Shown here one piece after another: positions 32,963-40,926 of a DNA stretch of 64,000 nucleotides (position 1 is the stretch's first letter; each line of letters begins with the position of its first letter). The notes under the pieces are model-generated. The model did not search any database. It worked only from the letters and a program-made list of their open reading frames with translations, and was not told the DNA's origin. Source of the stretch: Candidatus Kryptonium sp. (GTDB lineage: Bacteria; Bacteroidota; Ignavibacteria; Kryptoniales; Kryptoniaceae); assembly GCA_025060635.1 (NCBI GenBank), contig JANXBN010000005.1:97743-161742 (forward strand). The letters are read 5' to 3'. The position numbers and the translations under genes were made by a program.

Positions 32963-34309
32963 TTACTTTGCTGGGACACTTTCAAAAGCTAAGTCAACGC
33001 CTGCATTAATTGCTTTCAAATTTATTTCAGCGATCGCTTTTTTCTGTGTTAAGATTACTGCTCTTTTCAATGCTTCAACAGGGAATAAATTTGTCCTTGC
33101 TAAGAAAGTTGCAAGTGAGAGAATAGTTATTGAAAATCTATCAATAGCGTTGGCTGTTCTTCTGAATGGATATGTTTCAATCTTTGCTTTCGTTTCTGGT
33201 AGAAGCGAGGCAAGTTGTTCATCAACCAAAATCGTTGAGTTTTCCGACATGCTTGGAATCATCTTTTTCACTTTTGCAAGACCTTCTGGAGCGATGATTA
33301 TTAAATAATCGGGAGTGTCTATGCCGGTGTAATTTATTTCCTTTTTATCAAGTATAATTTCTGAAACGGAATGCCCTGTCATTATTGTGATTGGATAATC
33401 ATCTTTTTGGGTAGCATATAATCCTGATAAAATTGCGGATGAACCAAAAACAGTTGCGCTTGATTTAACTTTTTGACCTGCTGCGCCAGCGATGATTATT
33501 CCAGTTTTTTTATTTAAGTTGTTTTCAAATTCCGTATCAAGCGAAACTTGGGTTTCTTGCTTAACCGGTTGGTTTACATATGTTTCGTAATATGTTTCTA
33601 TGTATTCCTTCCGTTCAACTTTATGAACGATGCCAGTTTTAAATCCGTATGTTTCAAGGAGTTTAAGCATTTTTTCTTTGTTAAGATCATTTCGTGGGAC
33701 ATAGTAAGCGGTGCAGTATTCCCAGATATCAACGACAGAGAAACCTTTAAATGCTATTGCTTCTGCAATTACATCAGATAAATTTTTATCAAAAACTGTC
33801 ATTCTTGCAGCGAATCCCCCATTTACCGCTTGAACAAGGGAACAAGCATCAAGTGGATATTCAATGTTTCCAAGGTATGTTGTTGCTGTTTTCCCGCCAA
33901 ACGGAGTTGTAACTGAATGTTCACCACCTGTCATTCCAAAATTGAAATTGTTGAAGATGATAACTGTTATATCAATGTTTCTTCTCGCTGCATTTATGAA
34001 GTGTGTTCCACCAATTCCAAGTCCACCATCGCCCATTAGGACAATTACAGTAAGTTCTGGATTTGCCATCTTTAAGCCGCAAGCATATGTGATTGAGCGA
34101 CCGTGTAGACCATGAAAAGCACTAACATTGAAATACTGATCGGATAATCCAACGCAACCTATATCTGTTACAAGAACGGTTTTCTTTGGGTCAAGATTTA
34201 ATTTTGCCATTGCCTTGTCAAGCTGGGGCAAAATTTGCGAATGTCCACAACCGGGACAGAAAGGAAGTTCAACTTCTTTCATATATACAACATTTTTTAC
34301 AACAGCCAT
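32963..34309 (-). CDS. 2-oxoacid:ferredoxin oxidoreductase, fused beta and gamma domains
   Basis: A 448-residue protein. The first half is the TPP-binding beta subunit: the Fe-S/TPP motif FCPGCGHSQILPQLDKAM, TDIGCVGLSDQYF, VLMGDGGLGIGGTHFINAAR, and FNNFNFGMTGGEHSVTTPFG. The second half, after residue ~280, is a gamma (catalytic) domain: TGIIIAGAAGQKVKSSATVF, YPITIMTGHSVSEIIL and a long helical tail. It converts a 2-oxoacid and CoA to acyl-CoA and reduced ferredoxin; the oxoacid is not known. Start MAVVKNVV was chosen since an upstream in-frame start would overlap the neighbouring coiled-coil gene. Fusing gamma to beta is not the usual arrangement. Confidence 0.85.
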   Translation of the reverse strand: MAVVKNVVYMKEVELPFCPGCGHSQILPQLDKAMAKLNLDPKKTVLVTDIGCVGLSDQYFNVSAFHGLHGRSITYACGLKMANPELTVIVLMGDGGLGIGGTHFINAARRNIDITVIIFNNFNFGMTGGEHSVTTPFGGKTATTYLGNIEYPLDACSLVQAVNGGFAARMTVFDKNLSDVIAEAIAFKGFSVVDIWEYCTAYYVPRNDLNKEKMLKLLETYGFKTGIVHKVERKEYIETYYETYVNQPVKQETQVSLDTEFENNLNKKTGIIIAGAAGQKVKSSATVFGSSAILSGLYATQKDDYPITIMTGHSVSEIILDKKEINYTGIDTPDYLIIIAPEGLAKVKKMIPSMSENSTILVDEQLASLLPETKAKIETYPFRRTANAIDRFSITILSLATFLARTNLFPVEALKRAVILTQKKAIAEINLKAINAGVDLAFESVPAK

Positions 34310-34329
34310 CTTGCTAAAAAATTTTGTTT

Positions 34330-34746
34330 TTACTTTATTGCGAAACTCAAAATTGCCCATATGGCAGTTATAACTAAAGTCGCAAATCCAATAAATAAAC
34401 CAACCATCCACTTAATTAAATTAACTCTTACCGCGTCAATTCTATCATTCAATTCAGTTTTAACCGATTCTATTCTCTCTGTCATCTCATTTCTGACCGC
34501 TCCGATCTTCTCGCTCAATTCGGTTTTAGCTAACTCAATCCTTTCAATCATTTCGGTTTTAGCTGATTCAATTCTCTCAATCATTTCAGTTTTATCTCTT
34601 TCGGTTTTCTCATACAGAGCGATCAATCTTTTATCAATCTCGTCAAACTTTTTGTCAATATCATTAAACTTTTCACGAATAGTTTCATAAACGAATGTTT
34701 CTAATCTTAAAACTCTCTGTTCAAGGTTTTCAAGTGTAGTCGCCAT
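34330..34746 (-). CDS. Hendecad coiled-coil protein with C-terminal membrane anchor
   Basis: A 138-residue protein. Residues 1-50 are helical (ENLEQRVLRLETFVYETIRE, FNDIDKKFDEIDKRLIALYE); residues 52-106 are five 11-residue repeats of the type KTEMIERIESA; and residues 110-136 form one helix (IKWMVGLFIGFATLVITAIW) that would anchor the C-terminus. The shape resembles DUF1640/CCDC90-like membrane coiled coils. It lies between the alpha and beta-gamma subunit genes of the oxidoreductase, 2 and 20 bases from them, so it is likely co-transcribed and may scaffold the enzyme at the membrane. That job is inferred. Confidence 0.75.
   Translation of the reverse strand: MATTLENLEQRVLRLETFVYETIREKFNDIDKKFDEIDKRLIALYEKTERDKTEMIERIESAKTEMIERIELAKTELSEKIGAVRNEMTERIESVKTELNDRIDAVRVNLIKWMVGLFIGFATLVITAIWAILSFAIK
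34429..34593 (-). repeat. 33-base tandem repeats coding for hendecads
   Basis: Five imperfect direct repeats of 33 bases inside the coiled-coil gene, coding for KTEMIERIESA, KTEMIERIELA, KTELSEKIGAV, RNEMTERIESV and KTELNDRIDAV. The DNA repeats are still visible in the first two copies. Confidence 0.8.
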
Positions 34747-34748
34747 TC

Positions 34749-35900
34749 TTAACTTCTATTGCTTTTTAAAATTTCGTTCAAAATTTTGCGAGGATTTATA
34801 AGTGTCGTATCCATTTGGTTTATTCGCACGATGTTAACTTTTGATTTTTCAATTATCCTTTCAATTTCAAGAACATATTGCCCATTGTTCATTTCAGGAA
34901 AGATTATCGTCTTGATCCCGTCAAGTGCATTTTTAATTTCATTTTCTGGAACTGGCCATAAAAGATTTATGATTAAATGTGAAACTTTGTTTCCCATTTC
35001 TCTTGCGAGTTCAACAGCTTCAATTGCGCTTCTCGCTGTTATTCCATAAGATATAACAAGTGTTTCGGCGCCATCTTGTTTATCAAATTTCGCGATGTGA
35101 GGGAAGTATTGTTTAATTTTTTCTTCGCTAATTTTTTTGTCAAGATGTTCCATCATTATTTGAATTTTCTCTGGCGATGTTAAAAGATTACCATATTCGT
35201 CGTGAGTTGATGTAGTATATCTGACGATATGCTTCCCACCAAACGGATGGAAAAGAGGAATATCATCAATTTTTTCAAAATAATATGGTTTATATTCTTC
35301 AGCCTCTTCAGGTAAATACTTTCTATCAATGACTTCTGGTTTTTCAACTTTTGACCAATCAATCCTTTGCCTTGTCATTGAAAGCTCTTTGCTTGAAACA
35401 AGGAAAACGGGGACACGGAAAATTTCAGCGAGATTAAAAGCATAAATTGTAAAAGTGTAACACTCTTCAACCGTTGTTGGAGAAATTGCTATGATTGGAT
35501 AACCGCCCGATGTACCCCATCTTATAAACTGAATATCTCCTTGTCCATCTTTGGTTGCTGAACCAGTTGCTGGACCTTGGCGTTGGACATCAACAATTAC
35601 AAGTGGAGTTTCCCCCATGATGGCAAGTCCAATGTTTTCACTGTAAAGCGAGATCCCTGGACCACTTGTCGCTGTCATTGCTTTTTTCCCTGCCATTGAT
35701 GCACCAATACAAAAGCCAATTGAGGCAATTTCGTCTTCGGCTTGAATTGCGAAGCCTCCAACTTTGGGGAGTTCTTCCATCATTCCAAGCAGAATTGGGG
35801 TCGCAGGAGTTATCGGATAACCAGCAAAAAATTTACATCCCGCGTCAATTGCACCTTTAACGATTGCTTCGTTTCCATCAAGGAACTCTATCATTTTCAA
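34749..35900 (-). CDS. 2-oxoacid:ferredoxin oxidoreductase, alpha subunit
   Basis: A 383-residue alpha subunit: the pyrimidine-binding domain of TPP enzymes (residues 1-200) begins IEFLDGNEAIVKGAIDAGCK and contains AGYPITPATPILLGMMEEL, MTATSGPGISLYSENIG and RQGPATGSATKDGQGDIQF; domain II (residues 250-380) ends with INLLWPVPENEIKNALDGI. No gamma domain is fused here, which fits the fusion to beta in the partner gene. It is the first gene of a three-gene operon on the minus strand. Substrate specificity (2-oxoglutarate or other) cannot be told. Confidence 0.9.
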   Translation of the reverse strand: MKMIEFLDGNEAIVKGAIDAGCKFFAGYPITPATPILLGMMEELPKVGGFAIQAEDEIASIGFCIGASMAGKKAMTATSGPGISLYSENIGLAIMGETPLVIVDVQRQGPATGSATKDGQGDIQFIRWGTSGGYPIIAISPTTVEECYTFTIYAFNLAEIFRVPVFLVSSKELSMTRQRIDWSKVEKPEVIDRKYLPEEAEEYKPYYFEKIDDIPLFHPFGGKHIVRYTTSTHDEYGNLLTSPEKIQIMMEHLDKKISEEKIKQYFPHIAKFDKQDGAETLVISYGITARSAIEAVELAREMGNKVSHLIINLLWPVPENEIKNALDGIKTIIFPEMNNGQYVLEIERIIEKSKVNIVRINQMDTTLINPRKILNEILKSNRS

Positions 35901-36012
35901 AGTTCTCTTTGTTTTGGTTTAACTAAAATTAGCACTTTAAACTTTAAAAACGAAATTTTCGCATAGCAAGCGGGAAAGTTTTATATTTTCAAAAAATTTA
36001 AATTCTCATCGG

Positions 36013-36130
36013 ATGCTGAAAGAAGTCTATCAAAATATCGTAAACGAGCTTTTAAAAGAGTGCATTGGCTACTGAGGGTGCAAAGTTTATGTTTGAAGTC
36101 GCAAGCGAAGTAACTAAGCACGATGAGTAG
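36013..36130 (+). pseudogene. Frameshifted small gene remnant
   Basis: ATG at 36013 reads MLKEVYQNIVNELLKE and stops soon after. Deleting one base (the T at 36061) lets it run on as ALATEGAKFMFEVASEV... to a stop at 36128, about 38 residues of plausible protein. Either a decayed small gene or a sequence error. No family recognised. It lies in a 372-base stretch with no intact gene (35901-36272), which also holds the promoter and hairpin described separately. Confidence 0.35.
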
Positions 36131-36144
36131 GTTTTTAAACTTAG

Positions 36145-36172
36145 TTGTTTTTGTAAGATTTTTTGTTATATT
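36145..36172 (+). promoter_or_regulatory. Promoter for the 36.3 kb hypothetical gene
   Basis: TTGTTT (36145-36150), 16 bases, TATATT (36167-36172). Transcription from about 36179 would give a leader of roughly 94 bases that begins exactly at the structured hairpin. Confidence 0.45.
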
Positions 36173-36181
36173 TAAGCATAA

Positions 36182-36228
36182 GGAAGGTTATGCTTTTTTG
36201 TGTCATTTGCACAGGGGCATTTCCTTCC
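36182..36228 (+). promoter_or_regulatory. Structured 5' leader hairpin of unknown role
   Basis: A long nested hairpin: outer stem GGAAGG/CCTTCC, a symmetric TT/TT internal loop, inner stem ATGC/GCAT, possible G-U pairs, then an apical stem TGTG/CACA closing a 7-base loop TCATTTG. It sits at the 5' end of the predicted leader and is 44 bases before the ATG. No T-run follows, so it is not a terminator. It could be an untested regulatory or stability element; I find no match to a known riboswitch. Confidence 0.5.
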
Positions 36229-36272
36229 GAAGCTTTAAAGAATGTATTTAAAATTTAATTTGGTTTATTGCT

Positions 36273-37031
36273 ATGGGTTCAATTTTTTCTTCTGTTGGCT
36301 TTAAAGTTGAAACACAAAAGGATCTTGTTGATCTCGTTGAGAGCACAATAGGAGATAAAGAGTTCAGCGATTCTTTTGGTGTCTTTCAGAAGGTTCAGCT
36401 TGCAGGTTATACCTTGAATGCAGGACATGGGATCGTTTTTAATGTAAATTTAGCCCATATGGGCGAAGGATGGGAAATTGTGGATGTATCACCATGTTTT
36501 TATGGAGATAAAGAACATTCAGTTGTTTTAAAAGATTGTGAACTTTATCAAGATGTTGAAGACGAATGGAAATTTTATCTTTATGGGGTTGATGAGAAAA
36601 CGGGAACGCCAGTTGAACTTTACATTTCTAATTTTGTTCAGTGTGCTTCGTATCTTCCTCCAATGGCTGAAAAATATGAAGTTATACCAGTTGGACTTGC
36701 ATATAATGGTGAAATCCTTCCGCCCAGAAGATTAATTCAAAGCGATGTTTTGGAAGAAGGTTCAACGATGGCTAACTTTTTCGTTCAAACAGCGCAAATT
36801 CAAGCAATGGAAAATATACCGCCGGTAGTCTATGGATTGCTTGGAGATATAATTGATTTTAAAAAGATAAAGAATGAATGGACTGGAGAAGAAGTTTATT
36901 GGCTTTATGTTGATACAAGTCCATTTAAACTTGAGGTTTTGATAAATCCATCGGATCTTGAAGGAGAGCCGGAGGTAGGAAAGAGATTGTTTGCGACTGT
37001 GTGGCTACAGGGTCAAGTCACCCCTAAATAG
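36273..37031 (+). CDS. Hypothetical conserved-looking protein
   Basis: A 252-residue soluble, acidic protein with no signal or membrane helix. It opens with MGSIFSSVGFKVETQKDLVD, has a beta-rich middle (WEIVDVSPCFYGDKEHSVVL, VDEKTGTPVELYISNFVQCA) and a later part YWLYVDTSPFKLEVLINPSD; it ends FATVWLQGQVTPK. No family is recognised. A structured leader and a clear terminator bracket it, so it is a single-gene unit; the setting suggests regulated, cytoplasmic expression. Confidence 0.7.
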   Translation: MGSIFSSVGFKVETQKDLVDLVESTIGDKEFSDSFGVFQKVQLAGYTLNAGHGIVFNVNLAHMGEGWEIVDVSPCFYGDKEHSVVLKDCELYQDVEDEWKFYLYGVDEKTGTPVELYISNFVQCASYLPPMAEKYEVIPVGLAYNGEILPPRRLIQSDVLEEGSTMANFFVQTAQIQAMENIPPVVYGLLGDIIDFKKIKNEWTGEEVYWLYVDTSPFKLEVLINPSDLEGEPEVGKRLFATVWLQGQVTPK

Positions 37032-37032
37032 T

Positions 37033-37063
37033 AAAAAGCGGGGCTTTTGCCCCGCTTTTTTTT
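37033..37063. terminator. Bidirectional terminator
   Basis: GC stem GCGGGGC/GCCCCGC with a TTTT loop, extended by AAAAA on the left and a T-run of eight on the right. It serves the hypothetical gene on the plus strand and, since it overlaps the stop, the Fe-S oxidoreductase gene on the minus strand. Confidence 0.93.
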
Positions 37064-39053
37064 ATGCTTCAATTGCTTCAAGAAGAATTTCAGCTATATC
37101 TTTAACTTCAACTTTATCAGCTGCATCTTTTGCTTTGAGTCCATCTGTTAACATCGTCATGCAGAATGGGCAGGCGGAAGCGATAATATCTGGATTTAAG
37201 CTCAGCGCTTCTTCTGTTCTTTCAATGTTGATTCTCTTTCCGATCTTTTCTTCCATAAACATCCTTGCGCCACCTGCACCGCAACATAAACCTTTATCCC
37301 TTGTTCTCTTCATTTCTTCAAATTTTACGCCTTTAATTGATGCAAGAATGTCTCTCGGGGCATCATAAATGTCGTTATATCTGCCAAGATAACAAGAGTC
37401 GTGATAAGTTATTTTCTTTTCAATTGGCTTCGCAAGTTTCAATCTGCCTTCAATTAAAAGTTTTTCAAGGAATTCAACATGGTGGTAAACCTCGTAATTC
37501 CCACCGAAATCTGGATATTCATTTTTTAGTGTGTTGAAGCAGTGTGGACAGATTGTTATGATTTTCTTAACATTGTATTTTGAAAATGTTTGAATGTTTT
37601 CCTGAATAAGCATCTGGGCAAGGTATTCATTTCCAGCTCTTCTCGCTGGATCCCCAGTGCATTTTTCTTCATTACCAAGGATGCCAAAGCTTATATTTGC
37701 AAGTTTCAAAAGTTTTGCCACGGCAATAGCAACTTTTCTATATCTTGAGTCATATGAACCGGCACAACCAACCCATAATAGATATTCCACATTTGAGTCT
37801 TCAGCAAGGGTTCTTATATCAAGACCATTTGCCCATTCACCACGGGATGAATGACTAAATGCCCAGGGTGTGAAGTTGTTTTCAAGGTTTCTAAATGTAT
37901 TTGAAAGTTCGGTTGGAAATTTTGATTCCGTCAAAACGAGATATCTTCGCATATCAATTATCGTTTGAACATGCTCAATCATTACAGGACATTCCTGAAC
38001 ACAGGCCATGCAGGTTGTGCAAGCCCAAAGCTCCTCTTCGGTTATATAGTTATATACAAGGGTTTTATTTGATGTTATGTCATCTTGTGGTTTCAAATTA
38101 AGTAAAGCAGGTGCTTTTTCCATTGTCCTTTTTCTTACACTTACAATTATTTCTCTTGGTGAAAGTGGTTTCCCAGTTAAATTAGCGGGGCAAGCAGATG
38201 TACATCTGCCACATTCGGTGCAGGTATATCCATCAAGAATTTGTTTCCATGAAAGATCTTCAACATCAAGAACGCCAAACTTTTCAACATTTTCAATGTT
38301 CTCAAAACTTATGGGATTTAAAGCACCTTTGGGTTTAAGGGAACTAAAGTAAACATTTGGTATTGATGTTATAATATGCAAGTGTTTTGAGAAGGGAAGA
38401 TAGTTTAGGAACCCAAATACAAGCAAAATATGCAACCACCAAAAAATTTGATGTAAAATTTCTTGTGCTGTGTATCCGAATTTATCAAGGATACCAGCGA
38501 ACCATAATGAGGCAAATCTTAGATCATAGTAATCTGCATTCCCGATGTTAATTTGCGTGGCATAAGTCCCGAACATAGTAAGCATCACCATAAATATAAG
38601 AACAAGTATAATTGTCGCATCAATTTGAGAGGATTTTTCAACTTGAAGTCGCTTTGGTCTCTGAATATATCTTCTGTAAAGTGCGATAAGAACCGAGATC
38701 ACAACAGCAGTCCCCATCAGATCTTGAAGAAAGGCAATATAACGATAAGGTCTTCCAATGATTGAAAGATTGAAATTGAAGAGCCCCTCAAGAATTGCGT
38801 CAGTTATTGCAGTTAAAAGTATTACAAATCCCCAGAAAATAAAAAAGTGCATCCACCCAGCAACGAACTCTCTTAAGAGCTTTTTTTGACCAAATGCTAT
38901 TGATAAAACTCTCTTTATCCTCTCAATTGGTTTGTCAAATCTGTTTTCAGGTTTCCCGATTTTTAGATATGTATATAATCTTCTTGCGTTGAAGAAAAAA
39001 ACGGAGATTGAAATTGCGAAGATAATAAGGAAGAGCAAGTTTTTTAAAGGCAT
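37062..39053 (-). CDS. Membrane-bound Fe-S oxidoreductase (HdrD-like)
   Basis: A 663-residue fused protein. Residues 1-235 are about six helices of nitrate reductase gamma type with His residues for haem b (FVAGWMHFFIFWGFVILLTA, LHQIFWWLHILLVFG). Two ferredoxin 4Fe-4S sites follow (CTECGRCTSACP near 278-289 and CTTCMACVQECP near 345-356), then two CCG domains (CPHCFNTLKNEYPDFGG; HDSCYLGRYNDIYDAPRDIL and GLCCGAGGARMFMEE). Related proteins take electrons from dehydrogenases to quinone or handle thiols. Which partner it uses is not known; the adjacent 2-oxoacid enzyme could supply ferredoxin. Start at 39053; USP gene upstream. Confidence 0.88.
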   Translation of the reverse strand: MPLKNLLFLIIFAISISVFFFNARRLYTYLKIGKPENRFDKPIERIKRVLSIAFGQKKLLREFVAGWMHFFIFWGFVILLTAITDAILEGLFNFNLSIIGRPYRYIAFLQDLMGTAVVISVLIALYRRYIQRPKRLQVEKSSQIDATIILVLIFMVMLTMFGTYATQINIGNADYYDLRFASLWFAGILDKFGYTAQEILHQIFWWLHILLVFGFLNYLPFSKHLHIITSIPNVYFSSLKPKGALNPISFENIENVEKFGVLDVEDLSWKQILDGYTCTECGRCTSACPANLTGKPLSPREIIVSVRKRTMEKAPALLNLKPQDDITSNKTLVYNYITEEELWACTTCMACVQECPVMIEHVQTIIDMRRYLVLTESKFPTELSNTFRNLENNFTPWAFSHSSRGEWANGLDIRTLAEDSNVEYLLWVGCAGSYDSRYRKVAIAVAKLLKLANISFGILGNEEKCTGDPARRAGNEYLAQMLIQENIQTFSKYNVKKIITICPHCFNTLKNEYPDFGGNYEVYHHVEFLEKLLIEGRLKLAKPIEKKITYHDSCYLGRYNDIYDAPRDILASIKGVKFEEMKRTRDKGLCCGAGGARMFMEEKIGKRINIERTEEALSLNPDIIASACPFCMTMLTDGLKAKDAADKVEVKDIAEILLEAIEA

Positions 39054-39061
39054 ACGGAGCT

Positions 39062-39508
39062 TTATTTTTGTTTTTCAGGTTTTATCGTCAGGACGGGACA
39101 CTTTGCTTTGCGCACAATTTTTTCAGTTATGCTTCCGAGAAGAGTGTATTCAATTCCTGTTCTTCCGTGAGTTCCCATCACGATGAGATCAACTTTTTTC
39201 TCATCGGCAAATTTTAAAATTTCATCATCTACAACCCCTTTTCGTATAAAAATTTGAACTTTGCTTTTCGTTTTTAGATTTTCTTTAACAATTTTTTCAA
39301 GTTGCTGTTTTGCGTTTTCTTCCATATTTTTCTCAACTCTTTCAAGGGTGAGGTCAAGTCCGTGAATTGCAAGAATTGGTATATTTTCAAGTATGTAGAG
39401 GACATAGATTGAAGCACCATATTTTTCAGCAAGTGATTTAGCATATTTGAAAGCGGATATTGAGGCTGGGGATAAGTCAGTGGGGAGGAGGATTTTTTTA
39501 ATTCGCAT
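39062..39508 (-). CDS. Universal stress protein (UspA family)
   Basis: A 148-residue Usp domain: KKILLPTDLSPASISAFKYA at the start, then a Rossmann-like alpha/beta fold with VDLIVMGTHGRTGIEYTLLG, and GSITEKIVRKAKCPVLTIKP carrying the G-2x-G-9x-G(S/T) ATP-binding pattern. Usp proteins help cells survive stress and starvation. It lies 8 bases upstream of the Fe-S oxidoreductase gene and 14 bases after the TlpA gene. Confidence 0.93.
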   Translation of the reverse strand: MRIKKILLPTDLSPASISAFKYAKSLAEKYGASIYVLYILENIPILAIHGLDLTLERVEKNMEENAKQQLEKIVKENLKTKSKVQIFIRKGVVDDEILKFADEKKVDLIVMGTHGRTGIEYTLLGSITEKIVRKAKCPVLTIKPEKQK

Positions 39509-39522
39509 ATTTACTCCGCTTT

Positions 39523-40071
39523 TTATTTGAGGATTTTATTGATATCGCTCACGAAAACTTCTTTCGTCCTTGCGCCAACATATTTGTTAACGATTTTACC
39601 ATCTTTGTCAATAAGATAAGTTGTGGGTATTCCAATGCTTCCCCCAAATGCTTCAAGTAGTTTGGATTCTGGATCATGAACAAGCATGTAATTTATACCA
39701 GCGTTTTTCGCAAATTCAACAACCGCTGAAAATGATCTATCAATTGAGACACCAATTATTTCAAAATTATTGTGTCCTATTTCTTCTTGAATTTTTATCA
39801 AGTCGGGGATTTCCTTAATGCATGGACCGCACCAAGTTGCCCAAAAGTTTACAAGTATAACTTTGTTTTTTAAAATTTCATATAAGTTAGCTTCTCCATC
39901 CGGTGTTTTCCAAGAGAAGTTTGGAGCTTTGTCAGGGTGTGTTGGTTTTTCAATTTTTACAATTGTGAAAACTTCAGGGGAGACCTGATTTTTAACTTGC
40001 GGTTGTTGTTTTTCTTGCTGTGAACAGGATATGAAAAGCAAAAGTAAAGAAAAAAGTAGAAATCTATTCAT
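39523..40071 (-). CDS. TlpA-like lipoprotein thiol-disulfide oxidoreductase
   Basis: A 182-residue lipoprotein (lipobox LFISC, Cys16) with a thioredoxin fold: PNFSWKTPDGEANLYEILKN, VILVNFWATWCGPCIKEIPD with active CGPC, FEIIGVSIDRSFSAVVEFAK, and GGSIGIPTTYLIDKDGKIVN with cis-Pro. TlpA/ResA reductases act outside the inner membrane, for instance in cytochrome c maturation. It starts right after the third anti-sigma gene (3 bases), so it may be part of that regulon. Confidence 0.92.
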   Translation of the reverse strand: MNRFLLFSLLLLFISCSQQEKQQPQVKNQVSPEVFTIVKIEKPTHPDKAPNFSWKTPDGEANLYEILKNKVILVNFWATWCGPCIKEIPDLIKIQEEIGHNNFEIIGVSIDRSFSAVVEFAKNAGINYMLVHDPESKLLEAFGGSIGIPTTYLIDKDGKIVNKYVGARTKEVFVSDINKILK

Positions 40072-40074
40072 AAT

Positions 40075-40905
40075 TTACCATCTTTGTTTTAAAATTTTCT
40101 CAAGATCTTCTTTTCTTAAGTTTGAGATCGCACAGCAAGCGAGGTCTTCGGTGCCCCAAATGGCAAATGAATTGTTATCAATTTCATCGTAAATCCATTC
40201 ACCTTTAAGAATTCGCTTCTTTACATCTTCGTGAAGATTAGTTGTTTTAAGCGGTGCTTGATGGAATAAGATCAATGTGTCCCCCTTACGATAGATAAGA
40301 TTGACACATTTTATATTATTTGAGTTTGAATGTATATCTTTGACGGATGCACCAACCATTTTAAATTGTGGGATTCTGATCAATTTAGGTGTGAAACCAG
40401 CTCTTGAGACAGCTTCATTCCAAACATGTTCAGGGTTGTCGGATAAAATTTCTGGCTTCGTAAAGCCCTTGGCTATTGAATCAAACTGTTTGACAAGCGG
40501 AGAAACCTCTCTTATGACGAGATCCTTTTGCTTTAGTTTATTCTCATAGATTGAGGTGAATAAAACTGCAACTGAAAGCGTCACGATCACAACTCCAAGA
40601 GCGAAAGCGACCTCAAGCCAAGGTTTAGGCGCTGGATTTTTAGACTGAAACTTTTGTAAAGATGAAGGATAACCATCTTGGATTGACCTTATCTGGTTGA
40701 GGACTGATGTGATGAGTTCGTTCGGGACGGGAATTATTTTGACTTTTGATTGAATTGTTTCTTTTGTCTTTTTCTCCAGTTCAAGTTCAATTTTACAAGT
40801 AGCGCATCGCCAGATATGTTCTTCAAGTTTTTGTTTTGTTTGTGAGTCAATTTCTTCATTATCAACAAGGGCGCTCATAAATTCCCTTGTTTGTCTGCAA
40901 TCCAT
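40075..40905 (-). CDS. Transmembrane anti-sigma factor with CC-containing sensor
   Basis: A 276-residue anti-sigma factor. The zf-HC2 motif is H-x3-C-x2-C in HIWRCATC near residues 30-37; the helix is residues 107-128 (LEVAFALGVVIVTLSVAVLF). The C-terminal sensor has a two-cysteine strand WGTEDLACCAISNL just where the 7-kb anti-sigma factor has its own strand before CIVCH, so the two sensor domains look homologous. Start taken at ATG 40905 over a GTG three codons upstream. It follows the sigma gene by 21 bases and leads into tlpA-like. Confidence 0.8.
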   Translation of the reverse strand: MDCRQTREFMSALVDNEEIDSQTKQKLEEHIWRCATCKIELELEKKTKETIQSKVKIIPVPNELITSVLNQIRSIQDGYPSSLQKFQSKNPAPKPWLEVAFALGVVIVTLSVAVLFTSIYENKLKQKDLVIREVSPLVKQFDSIAKGFTKPEILSDNPEHVWNEAVSRAGFTPKLIRIPQFKMVGASVKDIHSNSNNIKCVNLIYRKGDTLILFHQAPLKTTNLHEDVKKRILKGEWIYDEIDNNSFAIWGTEDLACCAISNLRKEDLEKILKQRW

Positions 40906-40926
40906 GGCTATCACCAGGTTTTGATT

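Noticed and set aside
34310..34411. N-terminal extension of the beta-gamma oxidoreductase gene
   Set aside because: It overlaps the coiled-coil gene antiparallel in meaning (same strand, other frame) and reads as shadow sequence with many Cys/Trp; ATG 34309 fits the family start.
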